Source: Planctomycetota bacterium (GTDB lineage Bacteria > Planctomycetota > OFTM77). Taken from it: a stretch of 64,000 nucleotides of DNA. The translations under genes and the position numbers were made by a program. Each line of letters begins with the position of its first letter. The stretch's first letter is position 1. Location: positions 62,001 to 126,000 of the forward strand of contig JAJDCO010000031.1 of the NCBI GenBank assembly GCA_029260795.1, written 5' to 3'. Shown piece by piece: positions 43,554 to 52,472 of this stretch. The notes beneath the pieces were generated by a model that did no database searches, had not been told where the DNA came from, and saw nothing but the letters and a program-made list of their open reading frames with translations.

Positions 43554-44138
43554 ATGTCGTGGATTCGGACGATCAAGCCGGACGAGGCTGAAGGTCTCCT
43601 GCGGTCGGAGTACGAAGCAGCTCAGAAGCGGGCGGGTCGGATCTGGCAGATCGTCCAGATCATGAGCCAGCAGCCGGTCGTTCTGAAGACCTCGATGGCC
43701 GTCTACGGTGCCATCATGCAGGGGCGCTCGTCGCTCACCCGCGTCCAGCGTGAGATGCTGGCCGTCATCGTCTCGAAGGCCAACGAGTGCCACTACTGAA
43801 CGGAGGCGCACGCGAGCGACCTCCGTGCCGAGGTCGACGACGACTCCTGGGCGCAGGCGGTCCAGAACGACTGGACTCAGGCACCTCTGTCTGAACCGGA
43901 CCGGGCATTGGCGCGTTTCGCGATCAAGCTCACCCGGACACCGGGAGCGATGGAGCCCGCCGACCTCGCCGTGTTGCGTGAGCAGGGCTTCGAAGAGGAA
44001 GCCATCTCGTGCGCGACGCAGGTGGTGGCTTACTTCAACTACATCAATCGCGTCGCGGATGCTTTGGGCGTCGACCTGGAGGAGTGGATGACACCCCACC
44101 CTCACGGTGACCGCGCGCATCGCGAGGACCCCGCCTGA
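43554..44138 (+). CDS. AhpD-like (carboxymuconolactone decarboxylase family) selenoprotein
   Basis: A 194-residue protein if the in-frame TGA at 43797-43799 is read as Sec82. The first part (MSWIRTIKPDEAEG, IWQIVQIMSQQPVVLKTSMA, LTRVQREMLAVIVSKAN) and the part after the TGA (TEAHASDLRAEVDDD, EPDRALARFAIKLTRTPGAM, YFNYINRVADALGV) are both classic uncharacterised-peroxidase/AhpD sequence in one frame. The catalytic motif C-x-x-C-x-x-x-H reads C79-H-Y-U82-T-E-A-H86, so the TGA replaces exactly the second redox cysteine. AhpD proteins reduce peroxiredoxins or peroxides. The DoxX-like gene begins 40 bases downstream. A normal caller would stop at residue 81. Confidence 0.9.
43817..43836 (+). promoter_or_regulatory. 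SECIS-like hairpin of the AhpD-type selenoprotein
   Basis: CGACCTC (43817-43823) pairs perfectly with GAGGTCG (43830-43836) around the loop CGTGCC. The loop opens 24 bases after the UGA, within the 16-37 base window of bacterial SECIS elements, and has G as its second base. A competing 7-bp stem, ACGGAGG (43800-43806) with CCTCCGT (43820-43826), starts right after the UGA but has a 13-base loop. Confidence 0.65.
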
Positions 44139-44178
44139 GGCGGTCGCCGCCCGCTCGGCCCGTCGATATCGAGGAGCC

Positions 44179-45018
44179 ATGCGTTCACTCTTGCCTTGGA
44201 TTCTGCGCTGGGGCACTGGCCTGTACTGGATCTACGTCGGCCTCGTCCCCAAGCTGCTCTTCGCACCGGATCGTGCCGACCGCAGCGTGCTCGCCAGCTT
44301 CGGGCTGCAATGGCTCGCCGAGCCGACGGTCTGGCTCGCGCTCGGAATCCTCGAGATCGGGCTCGGTGTCGCCCTGTGCGTCGGCTGTGCCGTGCGGCGC
44401 GTGGCATTGGCGCAGGTCCTCCTTCTCGGAGTGGGCACGATGTGGGCTTTCGCAGCCGATCCTTTTTCGTTCACCTACCCGCTGGGTGGAGTCGCCGCGA
44501 ATGGCTTGCTCGTGACGACCGGCCTGGTCCTTCTCGTGACCGGCGGCGGTGAATGGCTCTCCTGGGATCGGGCGCGCGAGCGGCGTCGACCGGAGAGGGC
44601 GCTCGAGCGGAGCGAGCGAGCGGCTGCCTGGGTGGACGCTTGCGTGGCGCGATTCTACGGTACCCAAGCGACGACTCTCGGGGACCCCGAGCTGGCCGGC
44701 CTGGTTCTGCGCTTCGCCGGCGAAGAGCCCTCACGACCCGCTCCGCGAACGGCGGTACTCGGGAGCGTGTTCGGCTGGCTCACGGCTCGGAGTGGGGTGC
44801 GCGCCGCTCTCCGCACGGACCTCGAGCTCGAGCAACGGCGAGCGGACCATGCGCGGAGACGTTTGGAGCTGGCAGCTCGTGTCGGGCAAGGCGAGCGAGC
44901 GACTCGCGCTGCAGAGACTTGGCGACGCGCGCGATCCCGGATCGAGCGCTTCGAGGCGCGGCTCGGAGCGCTGGGGGAAGGTGTGTCCGAGGTCGATGCC
45001 CTGGGAGATGAAGCATGA
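44179..45018 (+). CDS. DoxX-like membrane protein
   Basis: A 279-residue protein. The first 135 residues carry four hydrophobic helices with DoxX-family features ([69 protein letters not shown]). The C-terminal 140 residues are a charged, Arg-rich helical region ([18 protein letters not shown]). DoxX-like proteins occur next to thiol-redox genes and may be quinone-linked reductases. The placement after the selenoprotein and near two thioredoxin-fold genes fits such a role. GAGGAG precedes ATG 44179. Confidence 0.78.
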   Translation: MRSLLPWILRWGTGLYWIYVGLVPKLLFAPDRADRSVLASFGLQWLAEPTVWLALGILEIGLGVALCVGCAVRRVALAQVLLLGVGTMWAFAADPFSFTYPLGGVAANGLLVTTGLVLLVTGGGEWLSWDRARERRRPERALERSERAAAWVDACVARFYGTQATTLGDPELAGLVLRFAGEEPSRPAPRTAVLGSVFGWLTARSGVRAALRTDLELEQRRADHARRRLELAARVGQGERATRAAETWRRARSRIERFEARLGALGEGVSEVDALGDEA

Positions 45019-45929
45019 GGTTCTATCGCAGCGAGCGCTCTCGAAAGCTGGCGTTTCGGACGTCGGTCGGGATGCGGCCGTGGATCTTGCTGCCGGTCAC
45101 CGGGGCCTTGATCCTCACGCCGCTGTTCCTGTTCTTCGTCGCGACCTCGCCCGTCGACGATGCGGTCGTGTGGACCTTCTACAACAACCGCACCTACGGG
45201 CTGAACGTGCCACAGGTCCTCTGTCTCGGTTTGATCACGTTCGGCTTGAGCTGCGCGGTGTCGTTCTGGGTGGACTGGCGTCAGGCGACCGACCAGGGTC
45301 GATCGGGTGCCTGGCTCTGGCTGGCGCTGGTGGTCGTGACCTTGGGCCTCGGCTCCGCCGGCTACAGCTTGTATCTCTGGACACAAGATCTGAAGAGCTC
45401 GCTCCTCGATGCCAAGGGGCTGACGGGCGACGTCGAGCACCTCATCGACTACGCCTACTTCGATCGGCAAGAGGGCGTCTACAAGATCGACGAGGCGGGC
45501 CTTGTCCAACGCGCGACGACCGTCTTCGCGCCGCACGAGCGCAGCCAGCCGAAGGCCACGCACGATGTCGACTGGGGCGAGAACGAGGCGCTGCTCGAGC
45601 GGAAGGTGGCCGCGACCGAGCGCATCGTGGTGGGCCGATTCGTCGCCGTCGAGGCGGAGCAAGGTCGCGAGGTTTTCGTCGAGCCGGTCCAATGGCTCAA
45701 GGGGAGCCCGGTCGATGGCGATGGACCGACGCTGCACGTCGGCGATGGACTCCTCGGCAACGGCTGGCAACGTTCGTTCACGGAACAGGACCTCGAGAAC
45801 GCACTCGGCCGAAGCTGGGGGGCGCTGGAAGGCATTCGCTTTCTGATCTTCTGGTCGACCGCGTGGGAGAATCGTCTCCTGCCTGCCACGGACGCGCGCA
45901 TCGCACAGGTTCAGAAGCTCCTGCCGTGA
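45015..45929 (+). CDS. Membrane protein of unknown function
   Basis: A 304-residue protein with three hydrophobic helices in its first 125 residues ([63 protein letters not shown]). About 180 residues of soluble domain follow, with a strand-rich part ([25 protein letters not shown]) and [15 protein letters not shown]. No family recognised. Its ATG overlaps the preceding stop (ATGA), so it is translated together with the DoxX-like gene. Confidence 0.72.
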   Translation: MRFYRSERSRKLAFRTSVGMRPWILLPVTGALILTPLFLFFVATSPVDDAVVWTFYNNRTYGLNVPQVLCLGLITFGLSCAVSFWVDWRQATDQGRSGAWLWLALVVVTLGLGSAGYSLYLWTQDLKSSLLDAKGLTGDVEHLIDYAYFDRQEGVYKIDEAGLVQRATTVFAPHERSQPKATHDVDWGENEALLERKVAATERIVVGRFVAVEAEQGREVFVEPVQWLKGSPVDGDGPTLHVGDGLLGNGWQRSFTEQDLENALGRSWGALEGIRFLIFWSTAWENRLLPATDARIAQVQKLLP

Positions 45930-45955
45930 CTCCGAGGACAGCTCGAGGTGAATCG

Positions 45956-46990
45956 ATGAAAGCAGAGCCGATCGATCTTCGCAGCGACACCGTCACTCGC
46001 CCGACGCCCGCGATGAGGCGCGCGATCGCGGTGGCGGAGGTCGGTGACGATCTCTTCGGTGACGATCCGACCGCACAGCGCTTGCAGTCGATGGTCGCCG
46101 AGCGGCTGGGAAAGGAAGCGGCCCTTTTCGTTCCGACGGGCACGATGGCCAACGAGATCGCCATCAAGCTGCACACGCAGCCGAGCGACGAGGTGCTGTG
46201 CGAGGCCGACAGCCACATCTTCCACTACGAGACCGGCGCGGCGGCGTTGCTGTCGGGAGTGACGCTCTCGATGATCGTCGGTGAGCGCGGTCAAATCACT
46301 CCCGAGCAAGTGAGAGCGGCTCGGCGGCCCGACTCGTTTCATTCGCCTCGCTCTCGGTTGCTGGTGATCGAGAACACGCACAACCACGCCGGAGGCACCG
46401 TCTGGTCCCCGAGGGATCTGTCCGCGATCGCGGCCGCCGGTCGCGCCGAGGGCCTGCGCTTACACCTCGATGGCGCGCGCCTCTGGAACGCCGCGATTGC
46501 GACCGGGCGCAGCGTGGCGGAGCTCGCCGCGCCCTTCGACTCGGTGTCGGTCTGCCTGAGCAAGGGGCTCGGGGCACCCGTCGGCTCGTTGATCGCGGGC
46601 TCGCACTCGCTGATGGAGGAGGCGCTGCGTTGGCGGAAGCTGTTCGGTGGGGCGATGCGCCAAGTCGGGATCCTGGCGGCGGCCGGCCTGCACGCGCTCG
46701 AGCACCACGTCGAGCGCTTGATCGATGATCATCGTCGTGCGCAACGCTTCGCCGACGTCGCAGCCGCGCTCGGATTCACGATCGCCGGGGCGCCCGTCGA
46801 GTCGAACATCGTCATCTTCGACGTGGCGGCGCTCGGCCTCGAGGTGTCCGACGTGGTCGCCGACCTGGCTCGCGAGGGTGTGCGCGTCAACGGCTTCGGT
46901 GGCACGCGCGTGCGCGCCGTCTTCCACCTGGACATCGACGACGCGGCTGCCGAAGCGGCCGGCGAGGCGCTGAAGCGCGTGGCCGGCTGA
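45956..46990 (+). CDS. ltaE: Low-specificity threonine aldolase
   Basis: A 344-residue PLP enzyme of fold type I. Landmarks are [85 protein letters not shown] (Asp contacts PLP), [14 protein letters not shown] (Schiff-base Lys) and [12 protein letters not shown]. It cleaves threonine or allo-threonine to glycine and acetaldehyde. The frame is open for 1.4 kb upstream, but ATG 45956 is the family start. It follows the membrane gene by 26 bases. Confidence 0.95.
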   Translation: MKAEPIDLRSDTVTRPTPAMRRAIAVAEVGDDLFGDDPTAQRLQSMVAERLGKEAALFVPTGTMANEIAIKLHTQPSDEVLCEADSHIFHYETGAAALLSGVTLSMIVGERGQITPEQVRAARRPDSFHSPRSRLLVIENTHNHAGGTVWSPRDLSAIAAAGRAEGLRLHLDGARLWNAAIATGRSVAELAAPFDSVSVCLSKGLGAPVGSLIAGSHSLMEEALRWRKLFGGAMRQVGILAAAGLHALEHHVERLIDDHRRAQRFADVAAALGFTIAGAPVESNIVIFDVAALGLEVSDVVADLAREGVRVNGFGGTRVRAVFHLDIDDAAAEAAGEALKRVAG

Positions 46991-47358
46991 TCACGCGCTG
47001 CTTCACCGCTAATCAAACGAGGTGATTCCAGACCGTCCCCTCGGAGGCCCGACTTCATTCGGGTGTGAGGTCGCGCGCCTGGAATCAGTTCGATCGGGCG
47101 GCGACCCGGCGTGAGTCCCACCCGGAGAGGTTGACTGCCGTCTTCGCGTCGCGACGGACACTGCCTCACGGGTCCTGGCAGAAGAGTCGACTCCCGGCGT
47201 CTCCCATCCCGGCGGTCGCCGCAAACCAACGGAGACGTGAACGGAGCTCGTCACGTCGCTCCGTCTCTGTCGTCGCGCAACGTCGGGCACACGCTCCGGA
47301 GACTTGATCGGCGAGGGGGCCGGCCCGATGACGAGCATCGGGCCGGGACTTCGAGCGC
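46991..47358. other. Intergenic region with nested inverted repeats
   Basis: 368 bases between convergent genes, without a plausible gene. Nested complementary segments occur at 47024-47031/47079-47086 (GATTCCAG with CTGGAATC), at CCTC/GAGG inside them, and at CCCGA/TCGGG in the centre. That would fold as a 63-base RNA. A terminator hairpin lies further right. Confidence 0.35.
47320..47346 (-). terminator. Hairpin after the first Kelch gene
   Basis: CCGGCCCGATG (47320-47330) pairs perfectly with CATCGGGCCGG (47336-47346) around ACGAG, 12 bases past the Kelch stop on the minus strand, with no U-tract. Confidence 0.65.
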
Positions 47359-48840
47359 TTACTCGACGTAGAGCTCGCCGCTCTTGAGGGCATTCTGATT
47401 GGAGTCGGCACCGCCCACCATCAAGGTGCGGCCCGTGACCAATCGCACGCCGACCTGGCCTCCGCGGCCAAAGGTGAGCGATCCGGTGGCACTCCAGGTG
47501 TTGTTGTTCGGATCGAAGATCTCGCTCTGATCGGTGGCGAGCAGACTGAGGTAGGTGCCGGTGCCACCGCCCGCGGCGAGGATGCGACCGTCTCCGAGGG
47601 TGATAAGTGGGAAGAGGGCGCGCGAGGTCGCCATCGAGCCGACGTTGGTGAAGACGCCCGTGTTCGGGTTGAATCGCTCACAGGAAGTGATGGTGGCCGG
47701 ATCCAACAAGGGATCACTGGCGCCGCCCGCGACGAGCACGGTGCCGTCGCCGAGGCGAATACCCGCGTGGCCGACCCGATTCGTGTTGAGGCTCCCGGTG
47801 CCCGAGAAGCTGTTGGTGCCCGGGTTGTAGATCTCGGCATTCGACGAGATGAACGGAATCGGGAAGATGATCGTGATGAACGAGAAGCCGCCCGCCACCA
47901 GGAGGCGACCGTCGTTGAGCTTGGTGGACGAGGGATAGACCTTGGGCTCCGACATGTTTCCACCGTTGGAAAAGCTGTTGGTGCCCGGGTCGTAGAGATC
48001 GGTCTGGTTCGTCGTGCCATTGACGAACGCGACGACGTCGCCGAGGGCATTGGAGCCACCGATGACCAGCACCTTGCCGCTATCGAGCGTGACCTGTCCA
48101 TGCCCGATGCGGGCTCGACGCATGTTGTTGGACGTCGGAGTGAAAGTGTCGATCAGAGGATCGTAGACGTCGGCCGTCGCGGTCACGACCAGCAAGGGAT
48201 CGACGCCTCCGCTGACGAGCACCTGGTTGCCGGCGATCTTGGAGGCATTGTGTAGCGAGCGCTCGACGGCCATCAGGCTACCCGAGAGCGTGAACGAGTC
48301 GGTGCAGGGATCGTAGATCTCGGCCGTGTTCAGCCCGACCGGCGTGAAGACCTGCCCGCCGCCTCCTCCCGCGATGAGAACTTTGCCGTCGTCGAGCTCG
48401 GTCCCGGTCGCGAAGGTGCGCTCGGAGTTGAGCTGGCCCTGCGAGTCGACGAACTGGTCGCCGTAGCCGAGCGTGATGGTGCAGATCGGGCTGAGATCGT
48501 CGATCTGCAACGGGCCCAGCGTGACCGTGGCCGCTTGGGAGAAGAGCACGAAGTCGTTGAAGACGGCGCCTCCGGGGAGCGGCAAGGTCGCCGTGGCGTG
48601 TCCCGTGCCATCGAGGCTGCCAATCAGCCCCGGCACGCTCAGCGTGAGGCTGATCCACTTGAACATGTTTCCGCTGTCGTCCGAGAACACGATGGCATAG
48701 AGCTCACCGGAATCGCCTTGTAGGTCGACCGTGACCACGTTGCCGAGGTCGCCGTGGCTCAGCGTGAGGTCCAGCGAGCCGGCAAGGCTCGGGGCGGACA
48801 GGCCGATTACGATCAGGGCGCAGAGCAGGAACGGGCGCAT
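47359..48840 (-). CDS. Secreted Kelch-repeat protein with N-terminal beta module
   Basis: A 493-residue exported protein. The signal peptide ends SAPSLAG. Residues about 20-125 form an all-beta module (LQGDSGELYAIVFSDDSG, VFNDFVLFSQAATV). Residues about 135-493 are six or so Kelch-type propeller blades, each with R-a/h-l-L-DGKVLIAGG followed by a-E-YDP-T-SF. One blade carries the unusual hydrophobic insertion GGFSFITIIFPIPFISSNAE. It is a paralogue of the gene at 55235-56764, including the insertion. GGAGAGG lies upstream of the ATG. Likely a surface or secreted binding protein. Confidence 0.87.
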   Translation of the reverse strand: MRPFLLCALIVIGLSAPSLAGSLDLTLSHGDLGNVVTVDLQGDSGELYAIVFSDDSGNMFKWISLTLSVPGLIGSLDGTGHATATLPLPGGAVFNDFVLFSQAATVTLGPLQIDDLSPICTITLGYGDQFVDSQGQLNSERTFATGTELDDGKVLIAGGGGGQVFTPVGLNTAEIYDPCTDSFTLSGSLMAVERSLHNASKIAGNQVLVSGGVDPLLVVTATADVYDPLIDTFTPTSNNMRRARIGHGQVTLDSGKVLVIGGSNALGDVVAFVNGTTNQTDLYDPGTNSFSNGGNMSEPKVYPSSTKLNDGRLLVAGGFSFITIIFPIPFISSNAEIYNPGTNSFSGTGSLNTNRVGHAGIRLGDGTVLVAGGASDPLLDPATITSCERFNPNTGVFTNVGSMATSRALFPLITLGDGRILAAGGGTGTYLSLLATDQSEIFDPNNNTWSATGSLTFGRGGQVGVRLVTGRTLMVGGADSNQNALKSGELYVE

Positions 48841-48956
48841 GGCACCTCTCCACTTTGAGTGGGATGGGGGGGACGGGTCAGGCCTTCAGGACCCCGACGA
48901 GTATAACCTCCTTGGGGAACCGTCCAGCACGAAACGCCGTCCCGCTCCCGTCCCGG

Positions 48957-48990
48957 GGAGACACCGCCCCGGCGAGTGCCGGGCGTCTCC
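48957..48990 (-). terminator. Two-part hairpin downstream of the decayed kinase
   Basis: GGAGAC (48957-48962) with GTCTCC (48985-48990) encloses CCGGC (48969-48973) with GCCGG (48978-48982). It starts 4 bases after the TGA at 48994-48996, which suggests that this TGA was the true end of the kinase. It also lies in the leader of the Kelch gene. Confidence 0.4.
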
Positions 48991-48993
48991 GAC

Positions 48994-50091
48994 TCAGCGG
49001 ATTGCGTCTCGGGACGAGGGACGAGGGGCCGTTCGTGGCTCGAGGTGCCCCCCGGAAGTGGCAGCCCCCTTCCGGGGGGCACCTCGACCCAGATCGAGCC
49101 CTGGTGCAGCTCGACGGCGCGCTGGCAGATCGTCAGCCCGATGCCGCTCCCCTCGAACTGGGAGCGACCGTGCAGGCGCTCGAAGGCCCCGAAGACCCGA
49201 TCGACGCTCTCGGGTGGGATGCCGATGCCGTTGTCCTTGACGCCCAAGATGCACGCTTCGCCGGATTGATCGACGGTCAGCTCGATGCAGGGAGCCCGAT
49301 CGGGATGCCGGAACATCAGGGCGTTGCCGATGAGGTTCTGACAGATCTGCGTCAGTGAGGTCTCGTGGGCCTCGATCCTGGGAAACGACGGGCGTCGCAG
49401 GATGGCCTGCGTGTCCGCGATCCGCTGCTCCAAGGCCTCCTGGACCCGATCGAGGCAGCGGTCGATCGACACCGGCGCCCGCTCGAGCCGGATGCCATCG
49501 AGCTGCGAGAGCGACTGGAGATCGCGGACGAGCTGCTCCATGCGAGCGGGCGCCGCTTCGATCTGCTCGAGGTTCTCCCGCGCCTCGTCGGGGGAGGCGG
49601 TCTCCAGGTGCTTCTCGAAGCGACGCAGTCGGAATCCGAGGTTGCGCAGCGGCTCCTGGAGATCGTGCGAGACGAAGTACGTGAACTCCTTCAGCCGGCG
49701 ATTCTTGCTCTTCGATCTCTCGACCGAGGCGAGCGTGCTCCGACTCGGCTTCCTTACGGTTGATGGCATAGGAGATCGAACGGCTGACGAGCTTCCCCAG
49801 CAGATGCGTGTGCTCGGTGGACTTGGAGATGCAATCTTGGGCGCCGGCCCGCACGAGGTCTTCCAAGGTGCGCGCATCGTCCAGGGCGGTCAGGAGCACC
49901 ACCGGCAGGTGACCGGCGGCCTCGAGGATTCTCGGGAGCGTCTCGTCTCGCTCGCAATCGGGCAGGCCGAGATCGGAGACGATCACGTCGAAGGTCTCTT
50001 TTCGCAAGCGCTCGAGCGCTCGGTCCAGCGTCGGCACCCAGGTGACCGTGAACCGATCCCGCGCGACCTGTCGCAGCTGGAACTGAGGATC
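48994..50091 (-). pseudogene. Frameshifted receiver-histidine kinase gene, 5' end lost
   Basis: Reading from 50091, one frame gives a receiver domain lacking its first strand (DPQFQLRQVARDRF, DVIVSDLGLPD, LPVVLLTALDD, CISKSTEH). Near 49701-49711 coding moves to another frame, consistent with one extra base in GAGCAAGAATCG, and continues as a histidine kinase: phosphoacceptor FTYFVSHDLQEPLRN, N box NLIGNALMF, G1 VKDNGIGIP, G2 GSGIGLTIC. At about 49060, in a C/G run, the frame may shift back to end at TGA 48994. It is either a decaying gene or one with homopolymer sequencing errors. Confidence 0.75.
49040..49087. repeat. 19-bp perfect palindrome at the kinase 3' end
   Basis: TCGAGGTGCCCCCCGGAAG (49040-49058) is the exact reverse complement of 49069-49087, with a 10-base loop. 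It overlaps the codons for the last kinase motif, just where the reading frame is lost. Confidence 0.7.
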
Positions 50092-50300
50092 TCGTGCCCA
50101 TCGAATCCCGGGAGCTTGAGATCGAGCAGGATCAGATCCGGGCTGGCCCGGTCCTGGTAGTCGCCTTGCTGGTAGAGGTAGTCCAAGGCCGAGAAGCCGT
50201 CGGCGACGTGCTCGACTTCGCAGCCTTCCAGCTCACGCTTCAAGTGGAAGGTCATGATCTCGGCGTGATCGGGATCATCTTCGATCAACAAGAACCGCAT
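50086..50300 (-). pseudogene. Truncated Rcp1-type response regulator
   Basis: From ATG 50300 the first 72 residues are a good receiver domain: FLLIEDDPDHAEIM with the acidic pair, VADGFSALDYLYQQGDY, and the phosphorylation site in DLILLDLKLPGFDGHEIL. The second half of the domain, with the conserved Thr and Lys, is absent: directly after GHEIL the DNA continues as the middle of another receiver in a different frame. This looks like a deletion joining two regulator genes. It overlaps the upstream kinase fragment by 26 bases. Confidence 0.75.
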
Positions 50301-50712
50301 GGTCGGTCTCCTCATCTTTTCCGTCTCGCGTGTCGGATCCATTCGACGCGCACTTCAAGATCTCGATGCGGAACTCGGCTCCCGCTTCTTCGGGGCCAAC
50401 GATCCAAATCCGTCCTCCGTGGGCTTCGACGATCTTGCGAACGATCGACAAGCCGATGCCCGTTCCCTCGGTCGTGGTGCTCGAGCGTTGAAAGACGCCG
50501 AAGACCTTCTCGCGGAACTGGATCGGGATGCCCGGACCGTTGTCCCGCACCGTGAGCGAGACCCGCTCCTCGTCCTCGTACCCGCTCAGCCAGATCCAGG
50601 CCGGCTCACCCGGCCGTCGGCCGTACTTGATCGCGTTGCCGATCAGGTTCTCCATCACCTGCTGTCTTCGAGTCGAACTCTCGGACACCGCCGAGCCTCC
50701 GGGCACGGGCAC
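50275..50712 (-). pseudogene. Histidine kinase fragment, ATP-binding domain only
   Basis: 145 residues covering only the HATPase domain: N box QQVMENLIGNAIKYG, G1 VRDNGPGIP, F box FGVFQRSS, G2 GTGIGLSIVRKIVEAHGG. The phosphoacceptor helix and sensor are missing, and the sequence before residue 10 (from a GTG at 50712) is not kinase-like. It is probably the 3' remnant of a kinase truncated by deletion. Confidence 0.7.
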
Positions 50713-51059
50713 AAGTGGAGCTTCGGAGTCGCCGGATCCGGCGGAGCGGGCCGACCCCTGGTTCTCCTTCGTCCGTCGCGAAGGCGCGTTTGATCGGAAA
50801 AGCCTGCCCGGCCTCCCGATCCTTCCTCTTCCCGCCCCAACTGGTTGGGGTTTCTTAGATTCCCCGGATCGTGGAGGAATTTGACCCCGGGGGGATCGCG
50901 GAGTAGGCTTAGGGTCGGAAAGAGGGATTCACTCCGATACAACCCGTTGATTGACAGTCCTGTGCGGCGATCCGCGATCGTTGGCGGTCGGGCTCTGCCC
51001 GACCCCTCCGTTGGCGGTCCTCGTGCTCTCTCATGGACCGAAGAGGTCGAAAGGTCGAA
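50713..51059. other. Intergenic region between divergent two-component clusters
   Basis: No gene seen. It contains an 8-bp hairpin, GGTCGGGC (50986-50993) with GCCCGACC (50997-51004), flanked by direct copies of GTTGGCGGTC at 50980-50989 and 51010-51019. The hairpin lies 56 bases before the regulator start and could be a leader structure or repeat. Confidence 0.45.
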
Positions 51060-51557
51060 ATGAGCTATTGTCAGCCCGACCCCCTTCTGCTCGCCCCCCT
51101 GTCCCACCGTCTCTTGATTGTCGAGGACAACCCGGGCGATGCCTTCCTTCTCCAAGATGCCTTGGAGCGCGCGCCGAAGGTCGAGTACGCCGTCGCCCAT
51201 GTCGAGACGCTTCGGGAGGCGGCCGCGGAGCTTGCCGGCGGCGGCTACGATCTCGTGCTGCTCGACCTCGGGCTGCCGGACGGTCGCGGGCTCGACAGCT
51301 TCCACGCGATTCGGGCGGCTGCCGCGAATCTGCCGATCGTGGTGGTGAGCGGCAACGAGGATCCCGAGCTTCGGAGCCAGGTCCTCGACCTCGGTGCCGC
51401 AGGCTTCCTCGGCAAGGGGCTCGATGCGCCCGAGTCGTTGGAGCGAAAGCTGCAAGAAGCCCTGGCGAGCCCGGAGGTCGTGGTCGAGCGTCTCCCCAGC
51501 CAACGACCGGACCATCATCTCCTCAGTGAGATCTGGTTCATGCCATGGGGGGGATGA
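51060..51557 (+). CDS. Response regulator, receiver domain only
   Basis: A 165-residue single-domain receiver: HRLLIVEDNPGDAFLLQDAL (acidic pair), DLVLLDLGLPDGRGLDSF (phosphorylated Asp), LPIVVVSGNED, and AAGFLGKGLDAPESL with the conserved Lys. No output domain. The C-terminal 30 residues are not conserved. ATG 51060 is preferred, with AAAGG just upstream; ATG 51033 is in frame. It is followed by a kinase gene 55 bases on and likely passes phosphate to or from it. Confidence 0.88.
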   Translation: MSYCQPDPLLLAPLSHRLLIVEDNPGDAFLLQDALERAPKVEYAVAHVETLREAAAELAGGGYDLVLLDLGLPDGRGLDSFHAIRAAAANLPIVVVSGNEDPELRSQVLDLGAAGFLGKGLDAPESLERKLQEALASPEVVVERLPSQRPDHHLLSEIWFMPWGG

Positions 51558-51612
51558 TGCCGTCGAAGAGCGCGGTTCGGACGCGGCGAAGGTGTCCGCG
51601 AAAGCGTCGATC

Positions 51613-52386
51613 ATGAGTGCTCGAGATCGCATCTCGAGAGGCGCGAGCCGTCCCGACGCGGAGTCGGTCGGTCCGGGGGGTGTCCACGATTGCCCGTCCC
51701 AACGACGCCTCGATCGACTCGAGCGCGAGTGGCAGGGATTCGTGTATCACATCTCTCACGACCTGCAGGAGCCGGTTCGAATGGTCGTGAGCTTTTGTGA
51801 GCTCCTGGAGCACCACCTCGGCGACACTCTGGACGAGCGCGGTCGGCAGTACCTCGACTTCGCCATCGACGGTGCCACTCGGATGCGAGCTCGGATGCAG
51901 GGTCTCTTGGCTTACTCGCGCGTCGAGTCCCGCGCTCGCCCTCGTGTGCCGGTCGAGTCGCTCGCGATGATGAAAGCGGCGTGCGAGCGCTTGCCTGAGG
52001 ATGGACTGAGAAGCGACCGGATCGCGCTGCCCACCGAGGCACCGAGGATCTTCGCCGATCCCGAGCAGATCACGCGCGTCCTCGCGGCCCTCTTCGACAA
52101 CGCGCTCCGCTTCTCCGAAGGGCCGGCTCTCGTCGAGTGCACGGTCGATGCGAACGACGACCACACCCTCTTTCGGGTTCAGGACCGAGGCGTCGGGATC
52201 GAGCCGGCGCATCACGAGCGGATCTTCCAAGTCTTCCAACACCTTCAAGATTCTCGCACTTATCGGGGCCTGGGTCTGGGCCTCGCCATCGCCAAGCGAA
52301 TCGTCGATCGACACGGCGGAACGATCGGAGTCGATTCCGAGCTGGGACGAGGCGCCACCTTCTGGTTCACGATTCCGAATGCCTAG
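51613..52386 (+). CDS. Histidine kinase without a sensor domain
   Basis: A 257-residue kinase. A short N-terminus leads to the phosphoacceptor helix FVYHISHDLQEPVRMVVSF, then RMRARMQGLLAYSRVES, and the ATPase domain with N box VLAALFDNALRFS, G1 VQDRGVGIEP, F box FQVFQHL, and G2 GLGLGLAIAKRIVDRHGG with GRGATFWFTIP at the end. It is of the bacteriophytochrome-like HisKA type but has no PAS, GAF or membrane segment, so its input is probably the upstream receiver protein. A GTG at 51592 is an alternative start. Confidence 0.88.
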   Translation: MSARDRISRGASRPDAESVGPGGVHDCPSQRRLDRLEREWQGFVYHISHDLQEPVRMVVSFCELLEHHLGDTLDERGRQYLDFAIDGATRMRARMQGLLAYSRVESRARPRVPVESLAMMKAACERLPEDGLRSDRIALPTEAPRIFADPEQITRVLAALFDNALRFSEGPALVECTVDANDDHTLFRVQDRGVGIEPAHHERIFQVFQHLQDSRTYRGLGLGLAIAKRIVDRHGGTIGVDSELGRGATFWFTIPNA

Positions 52387-52472
52387 GGGAGCCTCGACCG
52401 TCGACTGACAGAGGGACGTCGCGGCTCGTTCTCATCGATAGCCACCCACTCTCATTCGCTCAGGAATCCGAC

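Noticed and set aside
43800..43826. 7-bp stem ACGGAGG/CCTCCGT directly after the AhpD UGA as the SECIS.
   Set aside because: Its loop begins 7 bases after the UGA, too close for bacterial SECIS; the 43817-43836 hairpin fits the spacing and loop rule better.
44549..45955. Long frame upstream of and joined to threonine aldolase.
   Set aside because: It is out of frame with the DoxX-like and membrane genes that cover the same DNA and lacks family sequence.
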